DNA of 64,000 nucleotides from JAXHMM01 sp964528445 (GTDB lineage: Bacteria; Bacteroidota; Rhodothermia; Balneolales; Balneolaceae), in assembly GCA_964528445.1 (NCBI GenBank), contig CAZGSL010000007.1, positions 1 through 64,000 on the forward strand, written 5' to 3'. The stretch's first letter is position 1; the number at the start of each line of letters is the position of its first letter. The notes under the pieces are model-generated. The model was not told the DNA's origin. It ran no database searches and was given only the letters and a program-made list of their open reading frames with translations. Below, piece by piece: positions 34,549-44,573 of the stretch. Made by a program: the position numbers and the translations under genes.

Positions 34549-35592
34549 TTACTCTCCGATGATATTGACTTCGGGTACCAGGGCGATGCCAAATTCGCTC
34601 TCAACGTCACTTTTGATTCGCCTGGCCAATTCCAGCACCTCTTGTCCTGTTGCTCCCCCGTGGTTAACGATCACGAGGGCCTGCTGGCGGTACGTGCCCA
34701 CGGCACCCACTCTCCGCCCTTTCCACCCGATCTTCTCTATCAGCCATCCAGCGGGAACTTTAACGCGGTCACCGCCAGCCGGAAAGCTGGGCATGTCGGG
34801 ATACCGCTCCTTCAACGAGCGGAAGCGTCGCTTAGATATTTTGGGATTTTTAAAAAAGCTGCCTGCATTGGCAAGGTCGGCCGGATCCGGGAGTTTGGAC
34901 CGACGAATCTCCACCACCGTCTCAAACACCTCCTCTATGCCTGGAGTGTCGACTCCCTTCTCCCTGAGGCGATCCCTCAGGGAGGCGTATGAAGTCTCTA
35001 TGTGAGGTTCCTTGCGCAGCCGAAGCGTCACATCCGATACAAAATAGCGACCCTTGTACGCTCCTTTGAAGATACTGTCGCGATAGCCGAACCGGCAGGC
35101 CTCGCGGTCAAATTCACATATCTCCCCGCTCTCAAGGTCTACTGCCCGGAGGCGGTGAAAGACTTCGGACAGCTCCTTTCCGTAGGCGCCTATATTCTGT
35201 ATGGGGGCGGCTCCGACCGTTCCCGGTATCAAGGCGAGATTTTCCAAACCTCCCCATCCCCTTTCCACGCAGAACCGCACCAGCTCGTGCCAGTTCTCTC
35301 CCCCGCCTGCCTTCACCCAGAGATAATCCGATGACTCCCCGACTACTTCCCGCCCCTGTATGTTCACACGAAGCACCAATCCTTCAACATCGCCTGCAAA
35401 CAATACATTGCTTCCCCCGCCCAGGACATGGAGGGGAAGCTCCCGCGCCAGGGAGTGATCCAGAACTTCTTTAAGCTGCGGCAGGGAGTCTATATTTGCG
35501 AAGGCCTTCGCATTCGCGGTTACGTTCAGGGTGTTGTAGGGACCCAGGTCCACGTTGTAGTGGAAAAAATCGGAAGAGGTAGCAGTAGACAT
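34549..35592 (-). CDS. murB: UDP-N-acetylenolpyruvoylglucosamine reductase
   Basis: Reduces UDP-GlcNAc-enolpyruvate to UDP-MurNAc, the committed peptidoglycan step, using FAD and NADPH in the cytoplasm. About 347 residues, the long E. coli-type form. Motifs include LGGGSNVLF (FAD diphosphate), IPGTVGAAPIQNIGAYG and NAGSFFKNP with the catalytic Ser. I prefer the ATG at 35592, preceded by AGGA, over a GTG at 35607 that overlaps the gldE stop. It lies between gldE and the M48 gene in one operon. Confidence 0.97.
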   Translation of the reverse strand: MSTATSSDFFHYNVDLGPYNTLNVTANAKAFANIDSLPQLKEVLDHSLARELPLHVLGGGSNVLFAGDVEGLVLRVNIQGREVVGESSDYLWVKAGGGENWHELVRFCVERGWGGLENLALIPGTVGAAPIQNIGAYGKELSEVFHRLRAVDLESGEICEFDREACRFGYRDSIFKGAYKGRYFVSDVTLRLRKEPHIETSYASLRDRLREKGVDTPGIEEVFETVVEIRRSKLPDPADLANAGSFFKNPKISKRRFRSLKERYPDMPSFPAGGDRVKVPAGWLIEKIGWKGRRVGAVGTYRQQALVIVNHGGATGQEVLELARRIKSDVESEFGIALVPEVNIIGE

Positions 35593-35606
35593 ATTTCCTG
35601 GATTCA

Positions 35607-37004
35607 CTACGGGTCGCTCCGTCCGTTTTGGGCAGGATCCGCCTGGTCGGAAAACACCTTGACGCGCAGTTTTCGGACCCTGTTGTTGGTAACTGACTGT
35701 ACCGTCAGCTCCAGATTCCGGTAGTAAACACGCTCCCCCACTTTGGGTATCCGCTCGGTAAGGTGATACACCAGGCCACCGAGTGTTTCGAAATTATCCT
35801 CATCACTGGTCAGTTTCGTATCCAGTATCTCCTCCATGTCGTCCAGATCAATTCCGGCATCGAACACATAGATACCGTTCTTGAAGCGGGTGTACAGGCG
35901 CTCCTCGTATTCATCGTACTCGTCGGCGATATCTCCCACGATTTCCTCCAGGATATCATCGAGGGTTATCAGCCCTTCCGTTCCCCCGTATTCGTCCACG
36001 ACGATGGCAATGTGTGTTTTCTCCTGCTGAAATTCCCGGAGGAGATCGTCAAGTTTCTTGGTTGCCGGGATAAAAAGGGCCTTCCGCGCGATCGTTCGCC
36101 AGTTGATAGTTGTGCGCTCAATATCGGAGTTGATATAGGGAAGCACATCCTTCGCATAGATGATGCCCAAAATATTATCCAGGTCGTTTTCGAACAGCGG
36201 CATCCTGGAGAGTCCCTTCTCCCGAATAAGGTTCAGCACCTCATGCAGCGTGTTTTCAGTGGAAACGGCCACTATATTCAGGCGGGAAGTCATAATTTCC
36301 CGTACCGAGGTCGTGCCGAATTCGATGACATTTTCAATAATCTCCCGCTCATCGCTTCGGATGGACCCCTCCTTCTCACTGACTTCGGCCATGGTCATGA
36401 TATCTTCCGAGGTCATGCGACTGTCGGGTTTGGGCAGGCGCTCCTCCAGGCTGAGCGTGCTGTTGGCAATCAATTTTGAAAGGGGTTTCATCAGGACAAA
36501 GAAAAAATAGATGAATCGGCTGACCCGCCGAGATGCCTCCAGGGCGTTGTTAATAGCAATAAGCTTTGGAGTGATTTCACTGAGTATCAGGATGGTGAAG
36601 GTAAGAACGACAATCTCGACAGCATAAACGATCACTTCCGAGAGTCCGTAATAGGAGACGACGGTTCCCGTGACGACGGCGGCAAGTACGGATGTGACGA
36701 TATTGGCTACCGTATTCCCTATCAGGATGGTGGCCAGCAGTCTTCTCGGCTTTTCCAGCATTCGGAGAATGATCTGATCGCGGCTATCCTCCGAGCCGCT
36801 CTCGCGAAGCAGATCCTGCCTGGTTGAAATGGAGAAAAGGGCCACTTCCGATCCCGAGAAGAGTGCGGAAAAGCCCAGGCCTAGGACGATGAACAGGAAC
36901 TGCCACAGCAGGAAACCGCCCGAAAGCTCATCACCGACCAGGATGGGATCCTGGAAAAACAGGAACAGGTCTCCGATCAATTGTAGAAGGCCCGTATGGT
37001 CCAA
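35607..37004 (-). CDS. gldE: GldE/CorC-like transmembrane CBS-domain protein
   Basis: An inner-membrane protein of 465 residues. The order is a DUF21/CNNM domain with about four helices (25-190), two CBS domains (about 215-335) and a CorC/HlyC domain (about 350-435). The CNNM class is linked to Mg2+ efflux; in gliding Bacteroidetes the relative next to ssb is GldE, a partner of the lipoprotein GldD in T9SS/gliding. The ssb gene lies just upstream here, which is why I favour GldE; gldD is not present. The start is TTG at 37004, with no better in-frame start. Confidence 0.8.
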   Translation of the reverse strand: MDHTGLLQLIGDLFLFFQDPILVGDELSGGFLLWQFLFIVLGLGFSALFSGSEVALFSISTRQDLLRESGSEDSRDQIILRMLEKPRRLLATILIGNTVANIVTSVLAAVVTGTVVSYYGLSEVIVYAVEIVVLTFTILILSEITPKLIAINNALEASRRVSRFIYFFFVLMKPLSKLIANSTLSLEERLPKPDSRMTSEDIMTMAEVSEKEGSIRSDEREIIENVIEFGTTSVREIMTSRLNIVAVSTENTLHEVLNLIREKGLSRMPLFENDLDNILGIIYAKDVLPYINSDIERTTINWRTIARKALFIPATKKLDDLLREFQQEKTHIAIVVDEYGGTEGLITLDDILEEIVGDIADEYDEYEERLYTRFKNGIYVFDAGIDLDDMEEILDTKLTSDEDNFETLGGLVYHLTERIPKVGERVYYRNLELTVQSVTNNRVRKLRVKVFSDQADPAQNGRSDP

Positions 37005-37131
37005 TGAGTCAATGCTAGGTTGAATGGTTTCATAAGCTATGCATTGGACACCTTGCGTGCAAGATGTTATCGACAGGCGGACGGAAGCCCAGCCCCCTGT
37101 CGATCCGGTCCTGGATCACCCGAAAGAGGAT

Positions 37132-37578
37132 TCAGAAAGGAAGATCGTCATCAATTTCGTCCAGATCCTCATCCAGATTTACGTTACTGGAAACCGGCTG
37201 GGAATCATCGGACTTGGAGGGAGGGGCAGGAGGCTCTTCCCTGCTGCTCTTGCTGTCGAGCATGGTGAGGGTAAGTGCCTTGATTTCGGTGGTATAACGG
37301 GTCTGACCTTCACGGTCTTCCCACTTCCGGGTCTGGATGGGTCCTTCCACGTAAACCTGGGACCCCTTCTTGAGATACTCCTGGCAAATTTCAGCAAGGC
37401 GGCCCCACGCGACCACCCTGTGCCATTCCGTGTTCTCTTTCCACTCTCCGGTGCTGTCCTTGTAGCGTTCTGAAGTGGCAATGGAGAGGTTAGCTACGGC
37501 AGTATTGGACTGGGTGTACCGTACCTCCGGATCCTGACCCAGCCGTCCGATAATCATCGCCTTGTTCAGTGAACTCAT
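37132..37578 (-). CDS. ssb: Single-stranded DNA-binding protein
   Basis: Coats single-stranded DNA during replication, repair and recombination. 148 residues: an OB-fold in the first 105 (NKAMIIGRLGQDPEVRYTQS near the start; VYVEGPIQTRKW), a Gly-poor acidic linker, and the partner-binding tip DIDDDLPF-like ending in DDDLPF. It precedes gldE by 127 bases, an arrangement known from Bacteroidetes. mutY, often upstream there, is absent. Confidence 0.97.
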   Translation of the reverse strand: MSSLNKAMIIGRLGQDPEVRYTQSNTAVANLSIATSERYKDSTGEWKENTEWHRVVAWGRLAEICQEYLKKGSQVYVEGPIQTRKWEDREGQTRYTTEIKALTLTMLDSKSSREEPPAPPSKSDDSQPVSSNVNLDEDLDEIDDDLPF

Positions 37579-37854
37579 AATCGTTCCTCTTTTGGTTATT
37601 TATCGAGTGTTAAAGGTAAGACATATATGGGAGTAAATCCTTACGCATTTTTTTAAAACAAGTCCGAAACAGCCCTTTTTCAGGTTTTTCGGGCGTTTCC
37701 GCGGCAATTTTGGCAAACCGGATGTTCGAGGCTTTCCGGGCTGCCTTGCCTTCTGAGACAGACGGATATCCCGCCGGCCGGTACTGAAATTAAAATAAAC
37801 CCGCGCGTGTTTTGAAACCACAGATCCCGAAAAGGAAACAAAATCTACAGTAAG
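37579..37854. other. 276-base intergenic region between ssb and pncA
   Basis: Divergent spacer that must hold the ssb and pncA promoters. It has A/T runs and short GC inverted pieces (CCCTTTTT, then TTTTTCGGGCG). A 73-codon minus-strand frame here is Arg/Lys/Pro-rich with no family resemblance, and I do not call it. No RNA gene recognised. Confidence 0.4.
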
Positions 37855-38469
37855 ATGAGTGACAAGGCACTGCTAATAGTTGACGTCCAGAACGATTTTT
37901 GTCCGGGAGGAGCGCTGGAAGTCCCCGGGGGCGATGAGATTATACCGGTCATCAACCGTCTTTCGGAATCATTTGACGTGGTCGTCCAGACACAGGACTG
38001 GCACCCGTCGGGCCACTCCTCTTTCGCTTCGTCCCACCAAGGCAAGGAGCCCTTTGAAACCATACAGATGCCCTACGGCAACCAGGTACTCTGGCCGGAT
38101 CACTGCGTCCAGGGAAGCGAGGGGGCCGCATTCCATCCGGATTTGGAAACCCGCTGCAGCCAGCTGGTCGTACGCAAAGGGTTCCGCCGCGACATTGATT
38201 CCTATTCGGCTTTCTACGAAAACGACAACGAGACCCAGACCGGCCTAACAGGTTACCTGCAGGACCGCGGCATACGCACCCTCTATGCGGTGGGACTGGC
38301 CACGGACTTTTGCGTGAAATGGTCGGTGGTGGACGGCCTCAGGGAAGGCTTTGAAGTCCATGTGGTGGAGGACGCTGTCAAGGGAATAGATATTGAAGGA
38401 TCCGTGCAGCAGGCCTGGTCTGAAATGCTGGATGCCGGGGCCAGTAAAATCGCATCCGATGACCTCTGA
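37855..38469 (+). CDS. pncA: Nicotinamidase
   Basis: Deamidates nicotinamide to nicotinate for NAD salvage. 204 residues, the E. coli PncA length. The catalytic triad is Asp10, Lys108 and Cys153 (ATDFCVKW). The metal site is in DWHPSGH (48-54) plus His83 (WPDHCVQG). An FAD oxidoreductase gene follows 11 bases later. The later NAD step, nadD, is in this window at 60.2 kb. Confidence 0.96.
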   Translation: MSDKALLIVDVQNDFCPGGALEVPGGDEIIPVINRLSESFDVVVQTQDWHPSGHSSFASSHQGKEPFETIQMPYGNQVLWPDHCVQGSEGAAFHPDLETRCSQLVVRKGFRRDIDSYSAFYENDNETQTGLTGYLQDRGIRTLYAVGLATDFCVKWSVVDGLREGFEVHVVEDAVKGIDIEGSVQQAWSEMLDAGASKIASDDL

Positions 38470-38480
38470 GGCAACCGCTG

Positions 38481-39572
38481 ATGTCCGGTGAGATAGATTA
38501 TGGCATTCTTGGGGGCGGACTGGCGGGATGTGCCCTGGCAGGGGCCCTGCTGGCAAGAAACCGGTCCGTCGCACTTATTGATACCGGAAGCCTGGGATCG
38601 GGGGCATCGGGCACTCCCGGTGCCCTGGTAAATCTGGCCACCGGCCGACGCGGCACACGGGTCTGGAAAGCCGCCGAATGTTACAAGTCTCTTTGCCGAA
38701 CTTTTAGGCGGGTATCCTCCGCAGCCGAGGAGCGATTCTATTTCCCCCACGGGGTACTTCGCCCCGCCCTGACCGAGAAGATGGCGGGCAAAATGAGGGA
38801 ACAGTATGAGAAAACCGATTGGAATCCCGCCTACTGCCGCTGGCTGAATCGCGGAGAAATTTTAGAACGGCATCCCGATATCCAGTGCGTCGAAGGCGGC
38901 TTGTGGCTGCCGGCTGGCATGTCGGTAAATGCCGAAGCCTACCTGCAGGGATGCAGGAAAGATCTGCGCTCTTCGGGGGCGCTTATCCTGGAGCATTGCA
39001 GATACGAATGCCTGGAGAAAAACGGCCGCTGGCAGTTGAGAACGGAGAACGAAATACATACGTGCAATCGGGTCATTTTCGCGATAGGAGAGGCGATGGT
39101 AAAACACCCATGGTGGACTTTTCTGAATCTGCACCCGGTAAAAGGCCAGGTTGCCCTGTTTGAATCGGAGCGTGACCTGACGTTTGACCATTCCGTTTCA
39201 AGCCTGGGATATATCGCCCGCCTGAATCATCCCAGAAGATTTGTAATGGGCAGTACGTACGAGCACGACTTTACCTCCGCGGAGCCGGATATGGAGGGAG
39301 AACGATACTTGCGCAAACGTTTGCGGAGAACACTTCCGGAACTGGAATCCAGTTCTGGGGTAATCGACCGGTGGGCGGGAGTACGGGTTACTACGCCCGA
39401 CCGAAAACCGGTCATAGGCGAACATCCCCGGAAGAAAGGCATCTACTGTTTCACGGGACTGGGTTCCAAGGGGTTGCTCTACAGCCACTACCTGGGCGAA
39501 CGGATGGCCGGCTGGCTGGAGAGAGACCGGGAACTCCCGGAAACGGTTGCCCTCCATCGATTTCTCAAATAA
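38481..39572 (+). CDS. FAD-dependent oxidoreductase, DAO family, MnmC C-domain-like
   Basis: 363 residues of the D-amino-acid-oxidase fold. The dinucleotide motif is at the start (GGGLAGCALA). The C-terminal part (WAGVRVTTPDRKPVIGEHP; YCFTGLGSKGLLYSH) recalls the FAD domain of MnmC, which removes the carboxymethyl group from cmnm5U in tRNA. MnmC is normally fused to a methyltransferase; none is fused or adjacent here. It could equally be an amine or amino acid oxidase of the glycine oxidase type. Co-transcribed with pncA. Confidence 0.8.
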   Translation: MSGEIDYGILGGGLAGCALAGALLARNRSVALIDTGSLGSGASGTPGALVNLATGRRGTRVWKAAECYKSLCRTFRRVSSAAEERFYFPHGVLRPALTEKMAGKMREQYEKTDWNPAYCRWLNRGEILERHPDIQCVEGGLWLPAGMSVNAEAYLQGCRKDLRSSGALILEHCRYECLEKNGRWQLRTENEIHTCNRVIFAIGEAMVKHPWWTFLNLHPVKGQVALFESERDLTFDHSVSSLGYIARLNHPRRFVMGSTYEHDFTSAEPDMEGERYLRKRLRRTLPELESSSGVIDRWAGVRVTTPDRKPVIGEHPRKKGIYCFTGLGSKGLLYSHYLGERMAGWLERDRELPETVALHRFLK

Positions 39573-39581
39573 AGGGGGGGC

Positions 39582-39610
39582 AACCGGCGACTTGCAGCAA
39601 GTTGCCGGTT
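39582..39610. terminator. Strong hairpin, probable bidirectional terminator
   Basis: Arms AACCGGCGACTTGC and GCAAGTTGCCGGTT pair over about 13 bp with a tiny loop and one G-U. It lies 9 bases after the oxidoreductase stop and 40 bases beyond the 3' end of the convergent tRNA gene, so it can end both transcripts. Only a short T-run follows on plus. Confidence 0.7.
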
Positions 39611-39649
39611 TCATGCTGTCGGACAGAAAAGCGGCATTCCCCGGTATTG

Positions 39650-39738
39650 CGGAGAGGGAGGGATTCGAACCCCCGGTACCCCGAAAGGGGCACACTCGCT
39701 TTCCAGGCGAGCCCATTCGACCGCTCTGGCACCTCTCC
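39650..39738 (-). tRNA. tRNA-Ser (anticodon GGA)
   Basis: The minus strand gives GGAGAGG paired with CCTCTCC (7-bp acceptor) and discriminator G. The D-arm is followed by anticodon stem CTCGC/GCGAG around loop CTGGAAA, then a long variable arm (CCCC TTTC GGGG) and the T-arm with GGTTCGAATCC. The long variable arm and GGA anticodon identify serine (UCC/UCU). The 3' CCA is not encoded (CAA follows), so it must be added by CCA transferase. Confidence 0.97.
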
Positions 39739-39846
39739 AAAAGGAGCGCTAAGATAGAGTTAATACCCCGCTATATCAACGGCTGTTTTCGCCGGATCCT
39801 CAACGGGTGACTGCTTCCTGCGGAGGCGAGCCGCCGGTAAGGAAGA

Positions 39847-40530
39847 TCAGATATCAAGGGTAAAGTCGGCCGTGGTAAACGTCCGGACCTCCGCTCCCTC
39901 GTTTTGGGCAGGCCGGAATCTCCACTGGTGGGCGGCCTTGAGCGTTGCGGAAAGAATGTCGGTATCGAGATCTTCCACCACGGTATAGTTGCCGTTGCCA
40001 TCATATTTTCGAATCTCCCTGATGGTCGCCTCATCCACCGTGCCGTCCTGATTGACCAAAAACCGTATGGTGATGACAACCTGCCCCATATCCCTGTCCA
40101 GGTTCTCGGGAAGAGTGGGTTCGACAATACGTACGACGCTGGGGGGGAGCTGTGGATTGGAGGTAATCCGGTCGCTGTTCCCCTGGCTGGCCGGAGATGG
40201 AGAGGTCAGAGAGTCCGAAAATTCCTCAAAGGAGAACTCGGCAAATTCAATGGGCTCCTCCTCGATAATTTTGTCGTCGGGTACTTCCACAGGTACCTGA
40301 GGCATGGGCGGAGGAGGAGGTTCGCTCTCCTGGGAAGTACGTGTAACCTCCTCTATGGGAGTGGAATTCTCCGAGCGTTCCGTATCCTGGAAAATGGGAT
40401 CCTGCTGATCGGGAGGGGGCCACAAGAGAACAAACGAGAGCGCTATAAGCTCGGCGGCCGCAATACAGCTGAGAATGCGCACCCTGTAGGAGTGCTCGCT
40501 TCTCAGGCTATTTGTATGGTTGTTTTTCAA
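39847..40530 (-). CDS. tonB: Energy transducer TonB
   Basis: Carries proton-motive energy from the inner membrane to outer membrane receptors such as the BtuB-like protein here. 227 residues: one helix at about 21-41, a Pro/Glu-rich spacer (SEPPPPPMPQVPVEVP) and a TonB C-terminal domain from about 140 (RFLVNQDGTVDEATIRE; ALKAAHQWRFRPA). The start appears to be TTG at 40530, preceded by GGAAG; no in-frame ATG occurs before the helix. exbB and exbD are not nearby. Last gene of the esterase-accC-murQ-plsC run. Confidence 0.92.
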   Translation of the reverse strand: MKNNHTNSLRSEHSYRVRILSCIAAAELIALSFVLLWPPPDQQDPIFQDTERSENSTPIEEVTRTSQESEPPPPPMPQVPVEVPDDKIIEEEPIEFAEFSFEEFSDSLTSPSPASQGNSDRITSNPQLPPSVVRIVEPTLPENLDRDMGQVVITIRFLVNQDGTVDEATIREIRKYDGNGNYTVVEDLDTDILSATLKAAHQWRFRPAQNEGAEVRTFTTADFTLDI

Positions 40531-40559
40531 AATATCACTTCCGACCGTTAGGCATGCCG

Positions 40560-41294
40560 TTATTTATCCAAATTTCGTATCCTTTGCAATTCTCCCTCGA
40601 TTCGCCTTCTGCACTCCCCTTTCATTGCCTCGGACCCCGGAAATTCCGAAGGGATCACCGGCTCCAATACCGAAACGCAAAAGTCTTGTCTCGGATTCAA
40701 TTTCCAGGAACCGGGGGGCATGGTATCGTATCCTCCCTCCAGAACGAGGGGGAGCAGCTGCAAATTGTACTTTTCGGCCAGTTTGAAAGCTCCGTTTTTA
40801 AACCTCTTCAGATTTCCGTCGGCTGTCCGGGTCCCTTCGGGAAATATCATGGCGGGAATGCCCTGCTGCAAGGGGTCGGCGAGGCGGGTAAGCCGGTAGG
40901 CCGCCTCCTTGCTGTTTCGCTCGATGGGGATATGGCCGGTCATCCTGATAATCCAGCCCAGGACCGGAATGTAGAAAAGGCTCCTCTTTGCAACCCATTT
41001 CATGGGCCAGGGAAGGTAATGGGCCAAGGGCAGGTCAAGAAAACTCTGGTGGTTTGCAACCACGATTGTCGGACGTTCAATCTTGCGCGGATCGGCTCCC
41101 GTGACCCTCACGCTCCACCCGGGTACACAGCCGATCATCAGTCTTGCCAGTCCCCTAAGAAGTGAGTTGGGGATGACCCTGTAGCGGTCGAACGGAAAGG
41201 TGACTGCCCATGCCGCGGTGACGATCAGGAAGAAGAGTAACAGGCAAATTCCCCACCATATCCACAGGACAATGCTGAAAAGGGTCTTACTCAC
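40560..41294 (-). CDS. plsC: 1-acyl-sn-glycerol-3-phosphate acyltransferase
   Basis: Adds the second acyl chain to make phosphatidic acid at the inner membrane. 244 residues. A hydrophobic N-terminal helix (8-30) precedes the acyltransferase motifs NHQSFLD (81-87) and FPEGTR (near 152). GTG start at 41294, 2 bases after the murQ stop, so translationally linked. TonB follows 29 bases later. Confidence 0.93.
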   Translation of the reverse strand: MSKTLFSIVLWIWWGICLLLFFLIVTAAWAVTFPFDRYRVIPNSLLRGLARLMIGCVPGWSVRVTGADPRKIERPTIVVANHQSFLDLPLAHYLPWPMKWVAKRSLFYIPVLGWIIRMTGHIPIERNSKEAAYRLTRLADPLQQGIPAMIFPEGTRTADGNLKRFKNGAFKLAEKYNLQLLPLVLEGGYDTMPPGSWKLNPRQDFCVSVLEPVIPSEFPGSEAMKGECRRRIEGELQRIRNLDK

Positions 41295-41296
41295 AG

Positions 41297-42229
41297 TTAT
41301 CCCTCTTGCAGATTCCGGATGGTCTTCCTCACGAAACCCTCATGCTCGTCCAGCAGTTCCTCCGCCCGGGTTCTCTCCACCGAACCGAGAACCATGACCA
41401 AAGCGGTTTTTACGTTGCCTCCCGAACGTTGCAGCGCCTCCGCAGCCTCTTCGTAATCCAATCCGGTAAATACCATGATAATGCGCCGTGCCCGCTCCCG
41501 AAGCTTGTTGTTGCTCAGCATAAGGTCCACCATCACATTTTCGTAGACTTTCCCGAGCCTGATCATCGCTCCCGTCGAGATCATGTTCAACACCATCTTC
41601 TGGGCAGTGGCACTCTTCATCCGCGTACTTCCCATAATCACTTCCGGCCCGACCACCACATCGATCAGCAGATCCACCTCCAGGTTTACCTGGGATCCGG
41701 GCACCGTGGTTACCAGCATCGTTTTGCAGCCTTGCTTCCGGGCCTCCTTCAACGCTCCGTGCACAAAGGGGGTCCGCCCGCTGGCCGCCAGGCCGCACAC
41801 AACATCCTCGGGGCGCAGGGAGAACGTCTCCATCGCTTCCCTTCCGTTCTCCTCATGATCCTCCACTCCCTCCCGTGCCCGGAACATGGCCTCCCGTCCC
41901 CCCGCTATCACTCCCTGTACCCTTTCCGGATCGGTACCGAACGTGGGGGGACACTCGGCGGCATCCAGGACCCCCAGCCGTCCGCTGGTACCGGCTCCCG
42001 CATAGATCAGGCGTCCCCCCCTGCTGAGACTTTCCCGGACCGTTTCAATGGCACGGGCTATGACGGGAATCTTTTCCTCTACGGCCGGTGCGACTTTCTG
42101 GTCTTCCTCGTTGATGAGGTGCGCGATCTCCTCGGCACCGGCCACGTCAATATTCCTCGTACGTGGATTTCTCTGCTCCGTATCCAGCGACTTCAGGAAA
42201 TTAAAAAGGGAATCCGGTTTATCTTCCAC
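41297..42229 (-). CDS. murQ: N-acetylmuramic acid 6-phosphate etherase
   Basis: Cleaves the lactyl ether of MurNAc-6-phosphate to give GlcNAc-6-phosphate in cell wall recycling. 310 residues, with the SIS sugar-phosphate fold motifs YAGAGTSGRLGVLDAAECPP and VVGPEVIMGSTRMKSATAQK. The C-terminal helical part (TGLDYEEAAEALQRSGGNVK) is present. GTG start at 42229. The kinase that makes its substrate (AnmK or MurK) is not in the window. Confidence 0.96.
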   Translation of the reverse strand: MEDKPDSLFNFLKSLDTEQRNPRTRNIDVAGAEEIAHLINEEDQKVAPAVEEKIPVIARAIETVRESLSRGGRLIYAGAGTSGRLGVLDAAECPPTFGTDPERVQGVIAGGREAMFRAREGVEDHEENGREAMETFSLRPEDVVCGLAASGRTPFVHGALKEARKQGCKTMLVTTVPGSQVNLEVDLLIDVVVGPEVIMGSTRMKSATAQKMVLNMISTGAMIRLGKVYENVMVDLMLSNNKLRERARRIIMVFTGLDYEEAAEALQRSGGNVKTALVMVLGSVERTRAEELLDEHEGFVRKTIRNLQEG

Positions 42230-42250
42230 GGATGAGAGGTGTTAGCGGAA

Positions 42251-43747
<1,497 letters not shown>

Positions 43748-43756
43748 GGGTGGAGT

Positions 43757-44470
43757 TCAAATAATATGGGTTTGCAACATTCGCTGCCAAAGGGACCACT
43801 CCTCATCGCTGGAGAGATCCCAGATATCCAGATCGTGCTCAATAAATTTCATCCGCAGTACATGGCTCATCCGGTTGGCCAGGGCGTTTCTGGGATCGCT
43901 GGTGTAACTTACCAGCCGAAAATCTATCTCCTTTATCCGCTGCAGCAGCGTGCGGTCCGCCAGATTGGGAATATAATCCACCGGATTGTTGTAATAGACG
44001 TCATCGTCATAGTAGTCATCCAGAAACTCCTTGATGTCGTATACGCCGCTGAGGCCGATGACCTTGTCGAATTCATCCGGATGTTTAAGGGCGATATTGA
44101 GCGCGTGATATCCTCCCAGATCGGTACCCGCGACAATCAGGTAGGAGAAGTGGTTCTGCTCGCGGACGTAAGGAACAACTTCCTCCACCACATACGATTC
44201 AAACTGCTGCTGCCGGGTAATACGGCGTGAAGGGGCGAGATCTTTGTTGAGCAGGCTCTCCTTGTCCACGCTCTCAATGCAGAACAGCTGATTGTAACCC
44301 TCGTTCAGCTGTTTTGATATGGCTTCAACCATACCGTGCGACTCCCACTGCCTGGGCCCGGCTCCCCTGGTTGGCAGGGCGATAACCGGGGTTCCCGAGG
44401 TGCCGTAGACGGCAATGCTCATGTCCCGTCCCAGGCTGGGACTCCTCCATTGTTCGATTCTGGTTTCCAT
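43757..44470 (-). CDS. Alpha/beta-hydrolase-fold esterase-like protein lacking the nucleophile Ser
   Basis: 237 residues of the esterase D-like class. The nucleophile-elbow position reads VAGTDLGGYHAL (113-124), so Asp117 replaces the catalytic Ser expected in GxSxGG. An acidic patch (FLDDYYDDDVYYNN, 149-162) follows the fold's sixth strand, and a possible His is near the C-terminus (FIEHDLDIWDL). It may be a non-hydrolytic binding protein or use Asp as in dehalogenase-type hydrolases. First gene of the run with accC, murQ, plsC and tonB. Function unknown. Confidence 0.78.
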   Translation of the reverse strand: METRIEQWRSPSLGRDMSIAVYGTSGTPVIALPTRGAGPRQWESHGMVEAISKQLNEGYNQLFCIESVDKESLLNKDLAPSRRITRQQQFESYVVEEVVPYVREQNHFSYLIVAGTDLGGYHALNIALKHPDEFDKVIGLSGVYDIKEFLDDYYDDDVYYNNPVDYIPNLADRTLLQRIKEIDFRLVSYTSDPRNALANRMSHVLRMKFIEHDLDIWDLSSDEEWSLWQRMLQTHII

Positions 44471-44573
44471 TCCAACTCCTGTTAATACCCGTGTCGGTCG
44501 TCAATCAATGGGGGAATATAACAGATAGGTCGCTTTAGTGTAAGGGAATATTCGGTCCGCGTCCGGTCCGGAA

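Noticed and set aside
37600..37821. A 73-codon Arg/Lys/Pro-rich minus-strand frame between ssb and pncA
   Set aside because: No family resemblance, no clear ribosome binding site, and composition unlike neighbours.
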